A stretch of DNA of 27,643 nucleotides from Chara braunii (Eukaryota; Streptophyta; Charophyceae; Charales; Characeae), in contig BFEA01000532.1 of NCBI GenBank assembly GCA_003427395.1, forward strand, positions 16,661-44,303, in the 5' to 3' direction. The notes beneath the pieces are model-generated. The model saw nothing but the letters and a program-made list of their open reading frames with translations. It searched no databases and was not told where the DNA came from. This document shows positions 1 to 10,763 of the stretch, piece by piece. The position numbers and the translations under genes were made by a program. Position 1 is the stretch's first letter, and each line of letters opens with the position of its first letter.

Positions 1-2440
1 TGCATGGGTCCTGGGGACCATCTCACGCAGATGTGTACATGTCATGCATCATCTTCACACACAGCGATCAATAGTATCAACCATAGACAAAGGTAGAGAA
101 GAAGAGGACCAAGTTTCACAGCTTANATTATCAGAAATATGAATACAAAGTGTTTCAAAGTTCCCCTGAGTCCAGCGCTCATCAGCGCAACCCCAATCTC
201 TTGTCAGCTCATCAATATGACTTCCAGTGAATCAGCGCTACTCCTGCAGATAACCTCCAAGTCATCAATGTGGTCACTACCCATCAGCGCCACCTCTACA
301 GCCCACATTCAACTCAGGTAAGTATCTTCCATAGCCCAACCTTGAATGAACACTCTCAGCCTCAATCTCTTCCTCCTACGATGCATACACACCCTTCATT
401 CATGAGGATCTACTCTGAATACTACTCATAGCTACATACGAACCCACTACTACTAATGCTAACTTGGTGGGCAGCTATGGCTGCATCACTTCCAGCATGC
501 AATCCTCTTCCCTCACTCAGCGCATCTGCTTCCTCCAGCGCTGTTCCTACTGACTTAGCGCACAAGTGCTCCAGCACTTCCACGCTGAAACAGCCAGTGG
601 AGATCTGGCGAGGAATGAGGCTGGCTGCCTCCTTTATACTCCTCGCTGGGTCTGCATTGGCTCAATCCAGCCTTCCTTTTGTCCCAGACCCTGCATTGCA
701 TGTGTCCCAGTAGAGTCCCAATGAAGTTCAACTGCTGCTGAGGCCTCCCGGCCTGAATTTGGACTTGAAACTCTGGATCTGGACTGACCCCTGGACTTAG
801 ACCAGAACTGGGACTGTGCCTATTGACTTTACTTTCGGACAGGCACAACTCTCAACGAACAGACACATTTACTGCTTGAACAGACACTTTACTTTGCACG
901 AACAGGTACACTGCCTGCACGTACAGACACACTCTTACCCGAACAGACATGACATACACATCTCCTGGTGAACAGGTAAGTCTTTTGACAATGCCCTTTG
1001 CCTTAGCTTTAGATAAGCCTGTTGATAGAGAACTTGACCTTTGACCTGCTTTCACGTTTCTGAGCCCTGGCGAGATACCTTTTCACAATGCTTTACTTTT
1101 ACAAGGTCTGTGCTGCGTTACTTTGACAAGGCCTGAGGGCTATTTCGGGTAAAGGCCCTTTTACCACCCAAAAAAAAGCATGAGTGCGTCGGACTTTCAG
1201 CGATTGAACGTTTTGACAGTTTGCCCAGGATGCATTTGACTGACAGATATTTCAGTGATTATGTTTCTCGGGTGTCTAATAAATTAGACTAAAAAACAAA
1301 GGAGCGAAGCAATGAGTATGAGTTCTCAAAAGCATCCTTAAGGACTCACAACGTCGCCCAGAGTTAACGAGACTCACGCCAACCCTGCAATTTGTGTGTG
1401 TGTGTGTGTGTGTGTGTGCATGCGCAAATGTGTCGGGCAGGTATCTCGGTCCCAACAGTACCTCGACAAACGAGTGTGGCGGAAAGTGAGTGATTGTTTG
1501 GGTGTGATGAGCGAGTCTGTGCTGAGTGTATCAGTGCTAGGGCCACCACGGCGCTCGTCACCTTCAGGATCGGAAGAAGTTTCCAGCGACACATCACTGA
1601 CATCAGTGGAGGCGAGAATTTCGGACATGCCTTCCTATCTCACCTCTGTTCCTTTCTTCTTGTTGTCCGAACAAGAGGGCCCTCCGTTCCACGACTTTTC
1701 CCTCTACGATGTATTAGGCGGTCGGTCAGCCGCAGATGTCGACATTGCCAGACGACATATCAGGACAGCAGCGGCCAGTTAACAAATTGCTTTGAGGTCG
1801 CTACGATATCCGGGGATGCCGGGGTTAAGGCAAACATAAGATCGATCATCGATCACTCGTCACTCGTCAATCACTCACCATTCATTAATCATCAGTCGTC
1901 AATCAGAGTTTGACTCCTGCCCAGCCAGATCGCAGAGCCTCTGTAGGTTAACATGACAGATTGAGTTATATGAAATTATGAACCTTTTTAGAAGCTGCGA
2001 AATGAGCAGTCGTTGTGAAATCGTGAGCTCCTTCGTTTGCGCGCTCGAGCGAAGAATTGTGAGTAGGAGAGGACGAGGATTGATGCCAAATTGCCAATGG
2101 ACCGCACGCCGTCGACACTCTCTGCCTGAGAAACGATTTGAAGCAAACGGAGCCCGCACTCACTTCAATACCTCATGCATAGGGAGGTGCAGGATGGATG
2201 GTTTAGAACGCGCCTGCCATCTGTACAATTCACATTGACTGCTGGTGGCTGCATGCTGCAGCTGGAGCATGCAATAAAAGATCGATTGCCAATTTGTCAC
2301 GCAGTTTGTATGGACAGACTGATTTGACCGCTCCAGGAGGAACAACAAAGGTTAAAAATAAAATAATAGTTGCAGAGCACCGGGGAAGGCTTGACCAGCC
2401 CGAAAGGCCAGGTCTTGAACCAGAGGAACGACAAGTCGTG
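1..2440. other. Intergenic, no recognised gene
   Basis: No ORF here resembles a known protein. The region holds a degenerate CGAACAGACAC-type minisatellite (about 838-966), a (TG)13 microsatellite at 1393-1418, and an ATCA/TCGTC-rich run (about 1845-1910). Base 126 is an N. ORFs up to 139 codons exist but overlap each other on both strands without features that favour coding. Confidence 0.6.
1393..1418. repeat. (TG)13 microsatellite
   Basis: Uninterrupted TG dinucleotide run. Confidence 0.97.
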
Positions 2441-2486
2441 AGCCATGGAGAGATCTAGATGGTCCTGCATGATGTGCCCAAGCGGG

Positions 2487-3080
2487 ACCGGTTGTGGGAC
2501 CAGTGTGCAGGAGCAGGTGCAGGATCAGGTGGGGACCAGGTGCAGGATGAGGTTGGGGTCAGGTGCAGGACCAGGTGTGGTGCCATTTGCGGGATCACAT
2601 AAGGGAGCAGGTGCGGGATTAGGTTGGGACTACATGTGGGACCAGGTGCAGGAACAGGTGCAAAGAGCATGAGCAGGACCAGGTTGTATCCGCGTGCGGG
2701 ACCAGGTGCGGGAGCAGGTGTGAGGCGAGGTGCAGGACCAGGTGTGGGACCAGGAGTAGGATCAGGTGTGTGACTATGTCCCTGGGACCAGGTGTGGACC
2801 AGGCATGGGAACATGAATCAGACTCGGCTAGGACCAGATGAAAGACAAGGTATGGACCACAGCAGATCAGGAACCCACTGAAGGACCAAGGAGAATGAAC
2901 CAGACATGTCCAGACGAAGGGCACGGCCGGCGACCAGATGGTGGACCTGCGTATGGACCAGGTGGACGAGGTGAAGGACCAGCAAGGAGTGGCAAGGACC
3001 AGAAGGAGAATTGGAAGATGGAGCAGATGAAGGACCTAGAGAACTGAAGCATGAACCATTTACCAGACAATGGACCAAAT
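2487..3080. repeat. Degenerate minisatellite, 12-bp GGACCAGGTGYR unit
   Basis: Tandem variants of GGACCAGGTGCR (also GGAGCAGGTGC, GGATCAGGTG) are dense from 2487 to 2830, then fade through GGACCAGATGAA-type units to about 3080. Since 12 is divisible by three, all frames stay open and give long Pro/Gly-rich ORFs on both strands, which are composition artefacts. Confidence 0.85.
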
Positions 3081-3246
3081 GAAGGATTAGGTATAAAGTA
3101 CTAAGAGGCCGCTTTATCTTATACAGGTGCCTTCGCACTAGAGTCAAGAATCTATCATCTTGAATCTTCTTATGCAGAAGAAACTGAAAAAGAGAGAAAA
3201 ACAAAGAGCACAGCAGAAAGACTCTAGATACGACAAGCCATCCTCG

Positions 3247-3290
3247 TGGCAAACCAGTGCTGAATAACTCATGGCAAACCAGTGCTGAAT
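3247..3290 (+). repeat. Direct repeat, 19 bp, two copies
   Basis: TGGCAAACCAGTGCTGAAT occurs at 3247-3265 and 3272-3290, period 25. Confidence 0.9.
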
Positions 3291-3894
3291 GCGGACCATT
3301 GACCTGACTACGTTTGTGGCATGAACTAGGCATTGGTCCAAATGTGGAGCACCAATCCGAGGGCTGAACGAAGCTTGAGACGAAGGATCAACCGTCAGAG
3401 GCAGCGCCAGGCAAAGGCGCAGAAGGTTCCGATTCTTTGGAGCGATAAATCCTTTCACCAAATCACCTCTTTGGACCCAGGCCAAGCATTCTTTCTCTCT
3501 ATACGGCTTTTTAGCACGTCGATGACACAAGAAATCAATGGTGTAGTAGGGCTATACGGTAGTCGTCACAATACAGGAGACCAGTACCTTGCGGAAGAAA
3601 CTACCGTCTTCCCCTAAACACAAGGCACCCCAATAACGAATGTATACGAGCTATGTTTCCAGTCCGGTGCAGCCAAATTGAGGGTGCATTGTGTGCTGGG
3701 CAGTGAAAGGTAGTCATTCTTAGGGGAATTGAGGAGCAAGAGTATGGTGAGCACTGAGCAGGAAAGGAATGATGTTCCTGTGGAAAGAGACAAGCGAGTA
3801 CGCTGAGCAGTGAAAGGGATGGGAATGTAGTGCACGGGGACCATTACTGGAGCAAGTCAAAGTCAACTCAGTGCGCTAAACCTGCTCGTTGTAG

Positions 3895-4162
3895 CATCCA
3901 ATATGGTTAAGTAACTCCAGTGTCATCATATTATTCATGATGGTGGAGACTGTTTCGTAACTCTAGTTTCATATCATCCAAGATGGTTTAAACTTTAAAC
4001 CGTTTCGTAACTCTAGTTTTGTATCCGTCAACATCGTTTAGACCATTTAGTAACACTCTAGTTTCATATCACCCAAGATGGTTTAGTAACTCGAGTTAAG
4101 TATTGTCCAACATGGTTTAGTAACTCGAATTTCATATCACCCAAGATGGTTTAGTAAATCGA
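3895..4162. repeat. Minisatellite, left block (about 35-40 bp units)
   Basis: Units of the type GGTTTAGTAACTCGAGTTTC followed by ATATCACCCAAGAT or AGTATTGTCCAACAT recur, with units diverging towards the left edge. The array stops abruptly at a T14 run at 4163 and resumes after about 4452. Confidence 0.85.
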
Positions 4163-4452
4163 TTTTTTTTTTTTTTAACACCAGGGGTGGTGCTAGGGGT
4201 GCTGGTAAGGGCAGACACCGCTTGCACTCCCAGGGAGGCTCCATCTATTGGTGGGGAGCGGCACCTGCTGGAAATCGGGTCCAGCGTCCCTGAACATTAT
4301 AGTGGCTTTCAGAACAGTATACTCCTGCCAGCAGCGATTGCACGAGACACTTGTAATGGACAGGTTGCGATCCGCCTCTTCAGTCTGCACTAGACTGCCA
4401 GATCACTCGTCTCTCCTTTAGCAGCTACTTCCTGTTCCTCTTCAGTCTGCAC
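4163..4452 (-). mobile_element. Poly(A)-tailed retroposed insert within the minisatellite
   Basis: About 290 bp unrelated to the surrounding array and headed on the + strand by 14 T residues (4163-4176), so on the minus strand it ends in a poly(A) tail. The 16-bp CCTCTTCAGTCTGCAC occurs twice near its other end (4374-4389 and 4437-4452). No RNA polymerase III box or known RNA was recognised, so its source is unknown; SINE or cDNA fragment are both possible. The target duplication is unclear. Confidence 0.55.
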
Positions 4453-4612
4453 ATTCCGAGTTTAGTATTGTCCAACACAGGTTTAGTAACTCGAGTTTCT
4501 TATCACCCGAGATGGTTAAGTGACTCGAAGAGTTCAGTATTGTCCAACATGGTTCAGTAACTCGAGTTTAGCATTGTCCAACATGGTTTAGTAAGTCTTA
4601 ATTTCATATCAT
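4453..4612. repeat. Minisatellite, right block
   Basis: The AGTATTGTCCAACATGGTTT and AGTAACTCGAGTTT units of the left block resume, with about four more units. Confidence 0.85.
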
Positions 4613-5161
4613 CGAGAAGTACCACCACTGGTCCCAATGATGAAAAAAATGAACAATCAGGCGCCCGGGGCCGGTCGCAGGGTAGGCCGCGGTAGGCGTG
4701 GTCACGGTCGCGAAATGTTGAGTGCGTCCGCTGTGACGAGTTATTTGTGCTGCAAAATAAATTGAAAACGTCAGTGCAATAGCTTGCATGCTGATCTTGC
4801 AAGAAATAGAAATGAAACAAAAATTCCTGCATGGGTAATAAAGTGTGAGCGGCAAATTCGAAGTCCTAAAGAGCTCAGTTTTTTTTCTCCCTGCTGTTAC
4901 GGTGAGGTGAGGCCCGCACAGTTCTGGATCAGTGGACGAAGCTTGGGAAAAATGTTGCACGTTCGTTTCCTTGGGAAAGAGTGTGGTTTGCATGATCATA
5001 TTCTGAAAGCAATATATGTTTTTATTAACTTTTCTAATTTTAATACATTTTAACAGTCTTTATGGCGATTCCAGAACTCATGTATGCTCCGAGTAGAGTC
5101 TGTACGATCATTCATTCCTGAAAGTCAAACTGTGTGCCTTAAATCGGCAATAAATGCCCCC
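4613..5161. other. Intergenic, nothing recognised
   Basis: Mixed-composition DNA without recognisable genes. Overlapping ORFs of 90-130 codons occur on both strands with no motif or homology that I can identify. Confidence 0.5.
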
Positions 5162-5230
5162 AGCCGTGTAGATTTTTTTTATTTTTTTTTTTATTTTTAT
5201 TTTTATTTTTATTTTTTGTAGCCGTGTAGA
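5162..5230 (-). mobile_element. Tail-only (poly-A) retroinsertion with 11-bp target duplication
   Basis: AGCCGTGTAGA at 5162-5172 is repeated at 5220-5230. Between them lie 47 bases that are almost all T, with single A residues at regular spacing (TTTTTA units). On the minus strand this is an A-rich tail flanked by a target-site duplication, with no body sequence. It fits an extremely 5'-truncated target-primed insertion. Confidence 0.65.
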
Positions 5231-6408
5231 AAATTACAAGTCGACAAGTCTGAAAACTTTCGCAGATTGGGGTTACGGGACCGGAGTGGCTGGCAGCACC
5301 AGCCAAAAAAGAAAAAGAAAGTGCACCGCCGGACCGTTGGTGGTTTGGGAAAAAGCTTTGCACGCAGTGCAGCGCCTCTAGGAGCGGGTGTATTGGTGAT
5401 TTAAGCCCAGCACTCAACACTGCAGTAATCGGCATGAGTGATAGTCAACGTTGTTTATAATTTCATATGATGATTTTACTAATTTACTAGTGACGGCATG
5501 GCTGATATGATATTGTTTTTAATTTCATATGATAATTTTATTAATTTACTTGTAACGGCATGGCTGATATGATAATTTACTTGTGGGCTATCTTACCACG
5601 GTGGATGTCCTGGAAGCCTTAGGATGTCCGGGTTAACCGGGGCAGACAACCACCCCAACTGTCCGCGTGGGTCTCAAATGACCGCGTTAACCTGGGGTCC
5701 AAGTCCGGAAGAGGGCTTTACCACAGGGACCAGTCCAAAAGAACTTTTAGGCCCCGGTCTGGGCCACCCGCGGATATCAAAGATTGACGGCCTAGATCGG
5801 GGCTCGCTCAATCATTCCACCAATCAAGTCAATTGGTAAATCTTGATTGATTGATTGACGGATCGATGCATCGATGGATAGATGGAACATTCTGTTGATG
5901 GTTTGATTTCAATCGATCAATGATGATACAGTCTGAACTTCCAGGCGACTGGAAGCTCAATCAAATGGATTAACGATAGATCTATTGATTGATGGATGGA
6001 TGGATGGATTGATCATTAAAAAGTAGAAATAAAAACTTCAAAGAGGGCATGTCACTCATTTGCACAGTGTGCACTGTGTGTGTGTGCTTGATGTCATTTT
6101 GCTGCACAACTCCGTAAAAAGAGCAAGATTGTGCGGAGATGATTTCATCGGACTTCCACCCAATTGCCATGAGGTTGTCTACCTCTGTGTGTCAATCAAA
6201 GTATCAAACAATCAATCGTGTTTTTCTTTTAGTTTCTTTATTTGAAGTCAGAGTGTACCGAACGAGCTATGGGACTAGGAGGGTAAGCTCTACACAGCCT
6301 GAAGGAACAACTCCCTTGGATCCCGGATTGCGTGTGGCAAAAAGCGCGAAAGGCTCCACATGTTAGAAGCCACATGGGCCCTCCCGTGTTCGGACATCAG
6401 ATACTTGT
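5231..6408. other. Intergenic with short tandem duplications
   Basis: Contains a 62-bp tandem duplication (5459-5577), a GC-richer unexplained block (about 5600-5800) with several CCGGG/GGTTAACC-like motifs, and a degenerate GATT/GATG repeat (about 5843-6012). No recognisable gene. Confidence 0.55.
5459..5577. repeat. 62-bp tandem duplication
   Basis: AATTTCATATGAT at 5459 and 5521 begins two copies that both run on to ACGGCATGGCTGATATGATA. Confidence 0.85.
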
Positions 6409-6490
6409 GAACTTATGGCTCACTCGTATGATCACTTAGTACGGTTCGTGAACTTTCGGCTCACTCATATGATCACTTAGTACCGTTCGT
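6409..6490. repeat. Tandem duplication, about 41 bp
   Basis: Two copies of a unit containing GGCTCACTC, TATGATCACTTAGTAC and GTTCGT. Confidence 0.85.
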
Positions 6491-6633
6491 AAAACTCTGC
6501 ATGGTCATCCTATGCCTTTTACCATCAGTCAGAAACTCATCTTCGATTTGTGCAACGACTGCAGTCGTTGTTGTCCTGAATTTCGGAGTTATTCAATGCG
6601 CTAAAACAGCGGACAGATAGTTCATTCCTCAAA

Positions 6634-6757
6634 GTTAAACGCAGTAGCCGTTCAACTGAGTTACTAAACACAGTTATAAGTTAAACGGAGTAGCCATTCA
6701 ACTGAGTTACTAAACACAGTTACTGTAACTTCAACTGCGTTACTAAACACAGTTATA
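6634..6757. repeat. 46-bp tandem repeat, 2.5 copies
   Basis: GTTAAACGCAGTAGCC at 6634 and GTTAAACGGAGTAGCC at 6680 begin two copies; a third partial copy retains GTTACTAAACACAGTTA. The flanking CAGATAGTTCA(T/C)TCCTCAAAG also occurs twice. Confidence 0.85.
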
Positions 6758-9070
6758 GTAACTTGTTACTTGCCTATGCAAAGTTGCAAACTGAGGTGAC
6801 AGGAATCACTGTCAGATAGTTCACTCCTCAAAGACAGGGTTTTTGTGTTTGTTGAAAGGAATTCATGGAAACGTCCTTTCGATTGGATCTGCTGAAAGAG
6901 GTTCCAGAGCGTCCCTCACATCAATTGTGCGGACTAAAACCGCCTCCCCCTTATGGCCGGGGGGGAGAGCCTGAGACAGCGGTTTTGATTGTTTCCCGCA
7001 GTCCACTACAACGTGCGATGATACGGGCGATTACGAGTTCAGTAAGGATAGCTTGAGGATAAGCTACGGATAACGTAAGGATAACTATGTGGTACAATAT
7101 GATATAAATTCACTAACCAGTGGTCCCATTACACTATAGCCTACTTGTTTCGAAACCATCGATTATAAATTGTATTATTCATCCATTTATCACTGCTATC
7201 AGTGGTCGTCTCTTCTTGCACCATAGCAGTGTTTTTGCACACTCTTCCACCTTCGCCCAAGGTCTTAGGGTTTGGGGCTTAGGGTTTATATCCGAGTACG
7301 TCGGGGTGTTTGACCTGTTCACATGTACGTACGCAGTAGCTTCGACCCCTCGACATTTATATTGTTCCCACAGTTCCAATGCCCCACCGGCCTTCCTTTC
7401 TCTTGAGATTCGTCCTACAGTTTCATGCCACACCGGCGCCCCTTTCTCTCCGTCCGCCCTTGCCTCCTTGAGTTTCCCCTTGATGCCACACAGTTCCAAG
7501 TCAATGGAGCGCCAGACCTCAAGGACATCCTGTCTTCAAAGTTCACACTGTTGAGGTTATGACAAAACGATCCCTAAGCCCTTCGCACAGGCATGGACGA
7601 ATTGACTAGCATCAAAGATGCCCGTTGATAACAATTCATTCTAATACAGCCTCGTGATAATCCATGGCCTGTGTACCACACGGATAACGAGCTCCCAAGA
7701 CAATTGCCGCTAAGTTAAACCACCAGTACTTGCTAAGATCGTGCCCGTTGACGCGCCATTATTTGAGGAAACATACGGGTCACTACAGGAGCGCCCAAAT
7801 TCATCCAACTAGAAACGTTTTGCATTCAAAATTTTAGTGTTCTTTTCTTTTTTTTAAATCATACAAACACAAGATTTCGAGTTTTAATTGATATTTGTGG
7901 AGTTCATTATCCTTCTCGAAAAGATAGATTTCTTTTTTTGTTCGTTTTTGTTTCCCAAAAAAACAGCACGAAGAAGCAAAGACAGTACCTCTGTTTCTTC
8001 GTTTTCCTTTCGCAAATACAATCCAACAATGCAGCTATGGCGCCGCGCATGCAACAAACTAGCTTCCCGCCCACCCGCCCATTGCCAACTTCGGAGTCTG
8101 TCCTCCATCTTGCGACCCTTTCATTTCCCCCCCCTCAGTTTCTTCATGCATGCTAAGGTCACATACGAGTCGGTCAGATCGACATACAGGGGTGGTGACA
8201 CCATCTCTAGGCCCGATCGACCCCACCTCGCACAAATTTTGCTGATTCCGATAATCCCCTTTTTCATCTTGATTTCCCTCTCCTCCCTTCACCTCGACTG
8301 CCTGTCTCCCTGCTGTCTGTGGTCATACCCCGTCCTCTTCCACACGTTACATCTGGGCAGCCTGCTCCTCTTCTCCTGTTTTGATCACGACTGCAAATGC
8401 TGCACAAGCTACCTATGGACATGAACCGTCGTACTGAACAGACTCCTCGTGCTCGGCAGACAGGATGGATTGACGAGGTTAGGTGAACTACTACTCCCTG
8501 GATGGATTTACGACGTTAGGTGAACTACTCCCAAGGATTTTCAATGGGTTAGAAATGGACCTTCTGACCAGTGGCAGAAGCGGATGCGTGCATGTATATC
8601 CACGTGCAGCCAAGCGGCTGTAATCATCTGGCTATGCGTACCAGTAACTATAATGATGAATCACGCGGTCTTAGTTTAAGATGACGTCTGGGGGACGTTA
8701 ATTTCTCAATCGCGTCTATGTCCCATTGTCATTGCATAACGCCCATCCGACACCCGGGCCTGACGCCCATCGCCCACCAATGCCCGGCGGGCAAACGAGA
8801 AGTCTGCACAAACGAACTGAACATTCAGGGGTTATCCCAACAACGATCAGGAGGAAAGAGAGAACGGCCAACCGCTGCTGCCAAACAGGGTTTCCAGCAC
8901 GTTCTGCTCCTAGAAGTAGAAGTGATAAAAAGCATAGGCTCAATTAGGGGGGAGCTCTCTCTCTCTCTCATGGTTGTGGGCCTTCAAACCATCGAACAAG
9001 TGGCACAGGAAACTGAAACGTTGGTACGACTTCACCGGCTTCGTCACAAGGGTCACCATGTACTCGCAGC
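6758..9070. other. Intergenic, no recognised gene
   Basis: Includes a pair of telomere-like motifs at 7264-7289, a CACAGTTCCAA/CCACCGG-type degenerate repeat (about 7370-7495), a tandem duplication around 8462-8535 (GGATGGATT, GTTAGGTGAACTACT) and a CT run near 8950. A 178-codon ORF at 7888-8424 is Pro/Ser/Leu-rich with no recognisable domain, and I do not call it a gene. Confidence 0.5.
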
Positions 9071-9145
9071 CTGATCAATGCTTGGCTGATCAATGCTTGG
9101 CTGATCAATGCTTGGCTGATCAATGCTTGGCTGATCAATGCTTGG
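9071..9145. repeat. Perfect 15-bp minisatellite, five copies
   Basis: CTGATCAATGCTTGG is repeated five times without a mismatch, starting at 9071, 9086, 9101, 9116 and 9131. Perfect identity implies recent expansion or continuing length change. Confidence 0.97.
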
Positions 9146-10383
9146 CTTTTTAGTTTTACAAGGACCGCCAGTCCGAATCATCAGTAATTTTAGAATAACC
9201 CTGCTGCAATAGAAAATGCTGTCTACACAAACATGGGATGCTGCCTCAACAAATGAATCTACCACGAAAAAGAAGAACAGCAAAGGTCGTCCTTCGGGAC
9301 ATGAGTTCAAATTGGAACAATACAGATTCGATTGGCCTGGCCCCTGCGCAACACGCATAAATGGAGAAATGGTCGAAATTTATTGCAAAACGAAAAAGGC
9401 ACAGTTCCGCGGCACAAAGACTGGCACCATCAGTTCCCCATCATTCCCAGACATCGACAAAACTTTTACAAAACAAGCACTGCTGAAAATTGGCCTCAAA
9501 TTCAATCACCCAAACGCAGCCCTTCGTCGACGACACTCAATCCACAAAGTTAAAAGTTATAACATAAATAATTTTGATGTGGACGTCGTGGAGCGCACAC
9601 AAACACACTATTAATTTCGAGAATTTTCGACAAACCACAATTTGTTCCTCTCCCACACGCAACCCGTTCGATCCAGGGGAAAAATCGTCAGCAATAATAA
9701 AAAATGTTACGCTGCCATACCAAAATATGCCGTCCCAACTCACGATGGATGCAAGCAGTAGTGGGCCACTCAATCTCATGGATATTATGAAAGTTAGCAG
9801 AGCACGGAGTACCTTAGCTTGCAGAGAGAAGAAAATCGCACAAGGAGAGATCACGAAAAGGGTGCGAGTGGCACAAGGACCAAATGACCATTCCACGAGA
9901 ACTGGCAAAAAGACGAGAGGACCATTATTTCTTTGGAATCCCACCCGCCGTCCAACACAGCAAGAAGCACAAACAAATCTCTTCAATTCATAAGAAAGAA
10001 TTCCGTTAATCCCCAAATCAACCTTCATCAAACACCCCGCTTTTGTTCCACGACGACAATCTACAAAATTGTTCCCCGTCCACAACAATACCCCCTACTG
10101 GCTGCATCTCTAAATGGTCGGCACCCTCAATCGCTGCTGCTGCTGAGCCATTACTTCTCCTAATTCACACACTACCAACATTTCTCTCTCTGACTAGCGC
10201 AGAGTGGTGAAACCCCAGTCGAGACTCGACACCGAGTGCATCCCTCTCTCACACAACACGGGAGTCCCAAGGTGATCCTCTCTCCCTCACAAAACACGGA
10301 AGTCCCTACCGCGCTAGTCAACAGCAACCGCCACATCGTTCTCTCTCATCTGAAGATAAATCTCCCTCCCTCTCCCATTGGAC
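9146..10383. other. 3' flank of eEF1B-gamma, no recognised gene
   Basis: It should contain the 3' UTR and polyadenylation site of the minus-strand gene. The only AATAAA seen on that strand is at 9379-9384, about 1 kb past the stop, so the real site may use a weaker plant-type signal. CTCTCTC...CACAA(C/A)ACGGGAGTCCC-type sequence is duplicated at about 10236-10306. Overlapping ORFs of up to 183 codons occur on both strands without recognisable domains. Confidence 0.45.
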
Positions 10384-10763
10384 TCACTTAAAGCACTTGC
10401 ACTCAAGCAGAGTCTTGCCGTCAATAAGATCCGTCTCCTCGAACATGTCGCTGACCCGGTTCTTCTGTGCTTCATCACTCAGATCGACCTTCTTCCACTC
10501 ATAAAGCTCAATGTCATAGCACTCTTCCAGCACCCTTTGTGGAATCTCCTGACCCCTGAAGAGCCAAACACCCTTGATCTCAAAGGGGGCAGAGTCCCCA
10601 AGGATGCACATTTTCGCAAACGCATACTTGTTGATAAATTCCATCCTCTGCAGGAACCCAGAGACCTTGTTCATGGTCACAAAGTTCACGGTGTTCTCAT
10701 CGTTGTACTTGTAGTCGCAGAACCAAAGAGAGTACCCCTCCGGGTCCAACATGTCCCAGAAAC
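10384..10763 (-). CDS. EEF1G: eEF1B-gamma coding exon 8 (C-terminal EF1G domain, stop)
   Basis: 380 nt including the TGA at 10384-10386; residues 302-427. The acceptor is GATGTTGCAG. It encodes the highly conserved C-terminal domain (FWDMLDPEGYSLWFCDYKYN, VTMNKVSGFLQRM, WLFRGQEIPQRVLEECYD, YEWKKVDLSDEAQK) and ends LLECKCFK, where plants have LLDAKCFK. No polyadenylation hexamer is seen close downstream. Confidence 0.97.

Noticed and set aside
2455-2924. Long Pro-rich ORFs on the minus strand (119 and 101 codons)
   Set aside because: They are translations of the 12-bp GGACCAGGTGYR minisatellite, whose period keeps every frame open.
9537-10088. 183-codon minus-strand ORF downstream of eEF1B-gamma
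   Set aside because: No domain or start context, overlapping ORFs of similar size on the other strand, and position in the expected 3' UTR or flank.
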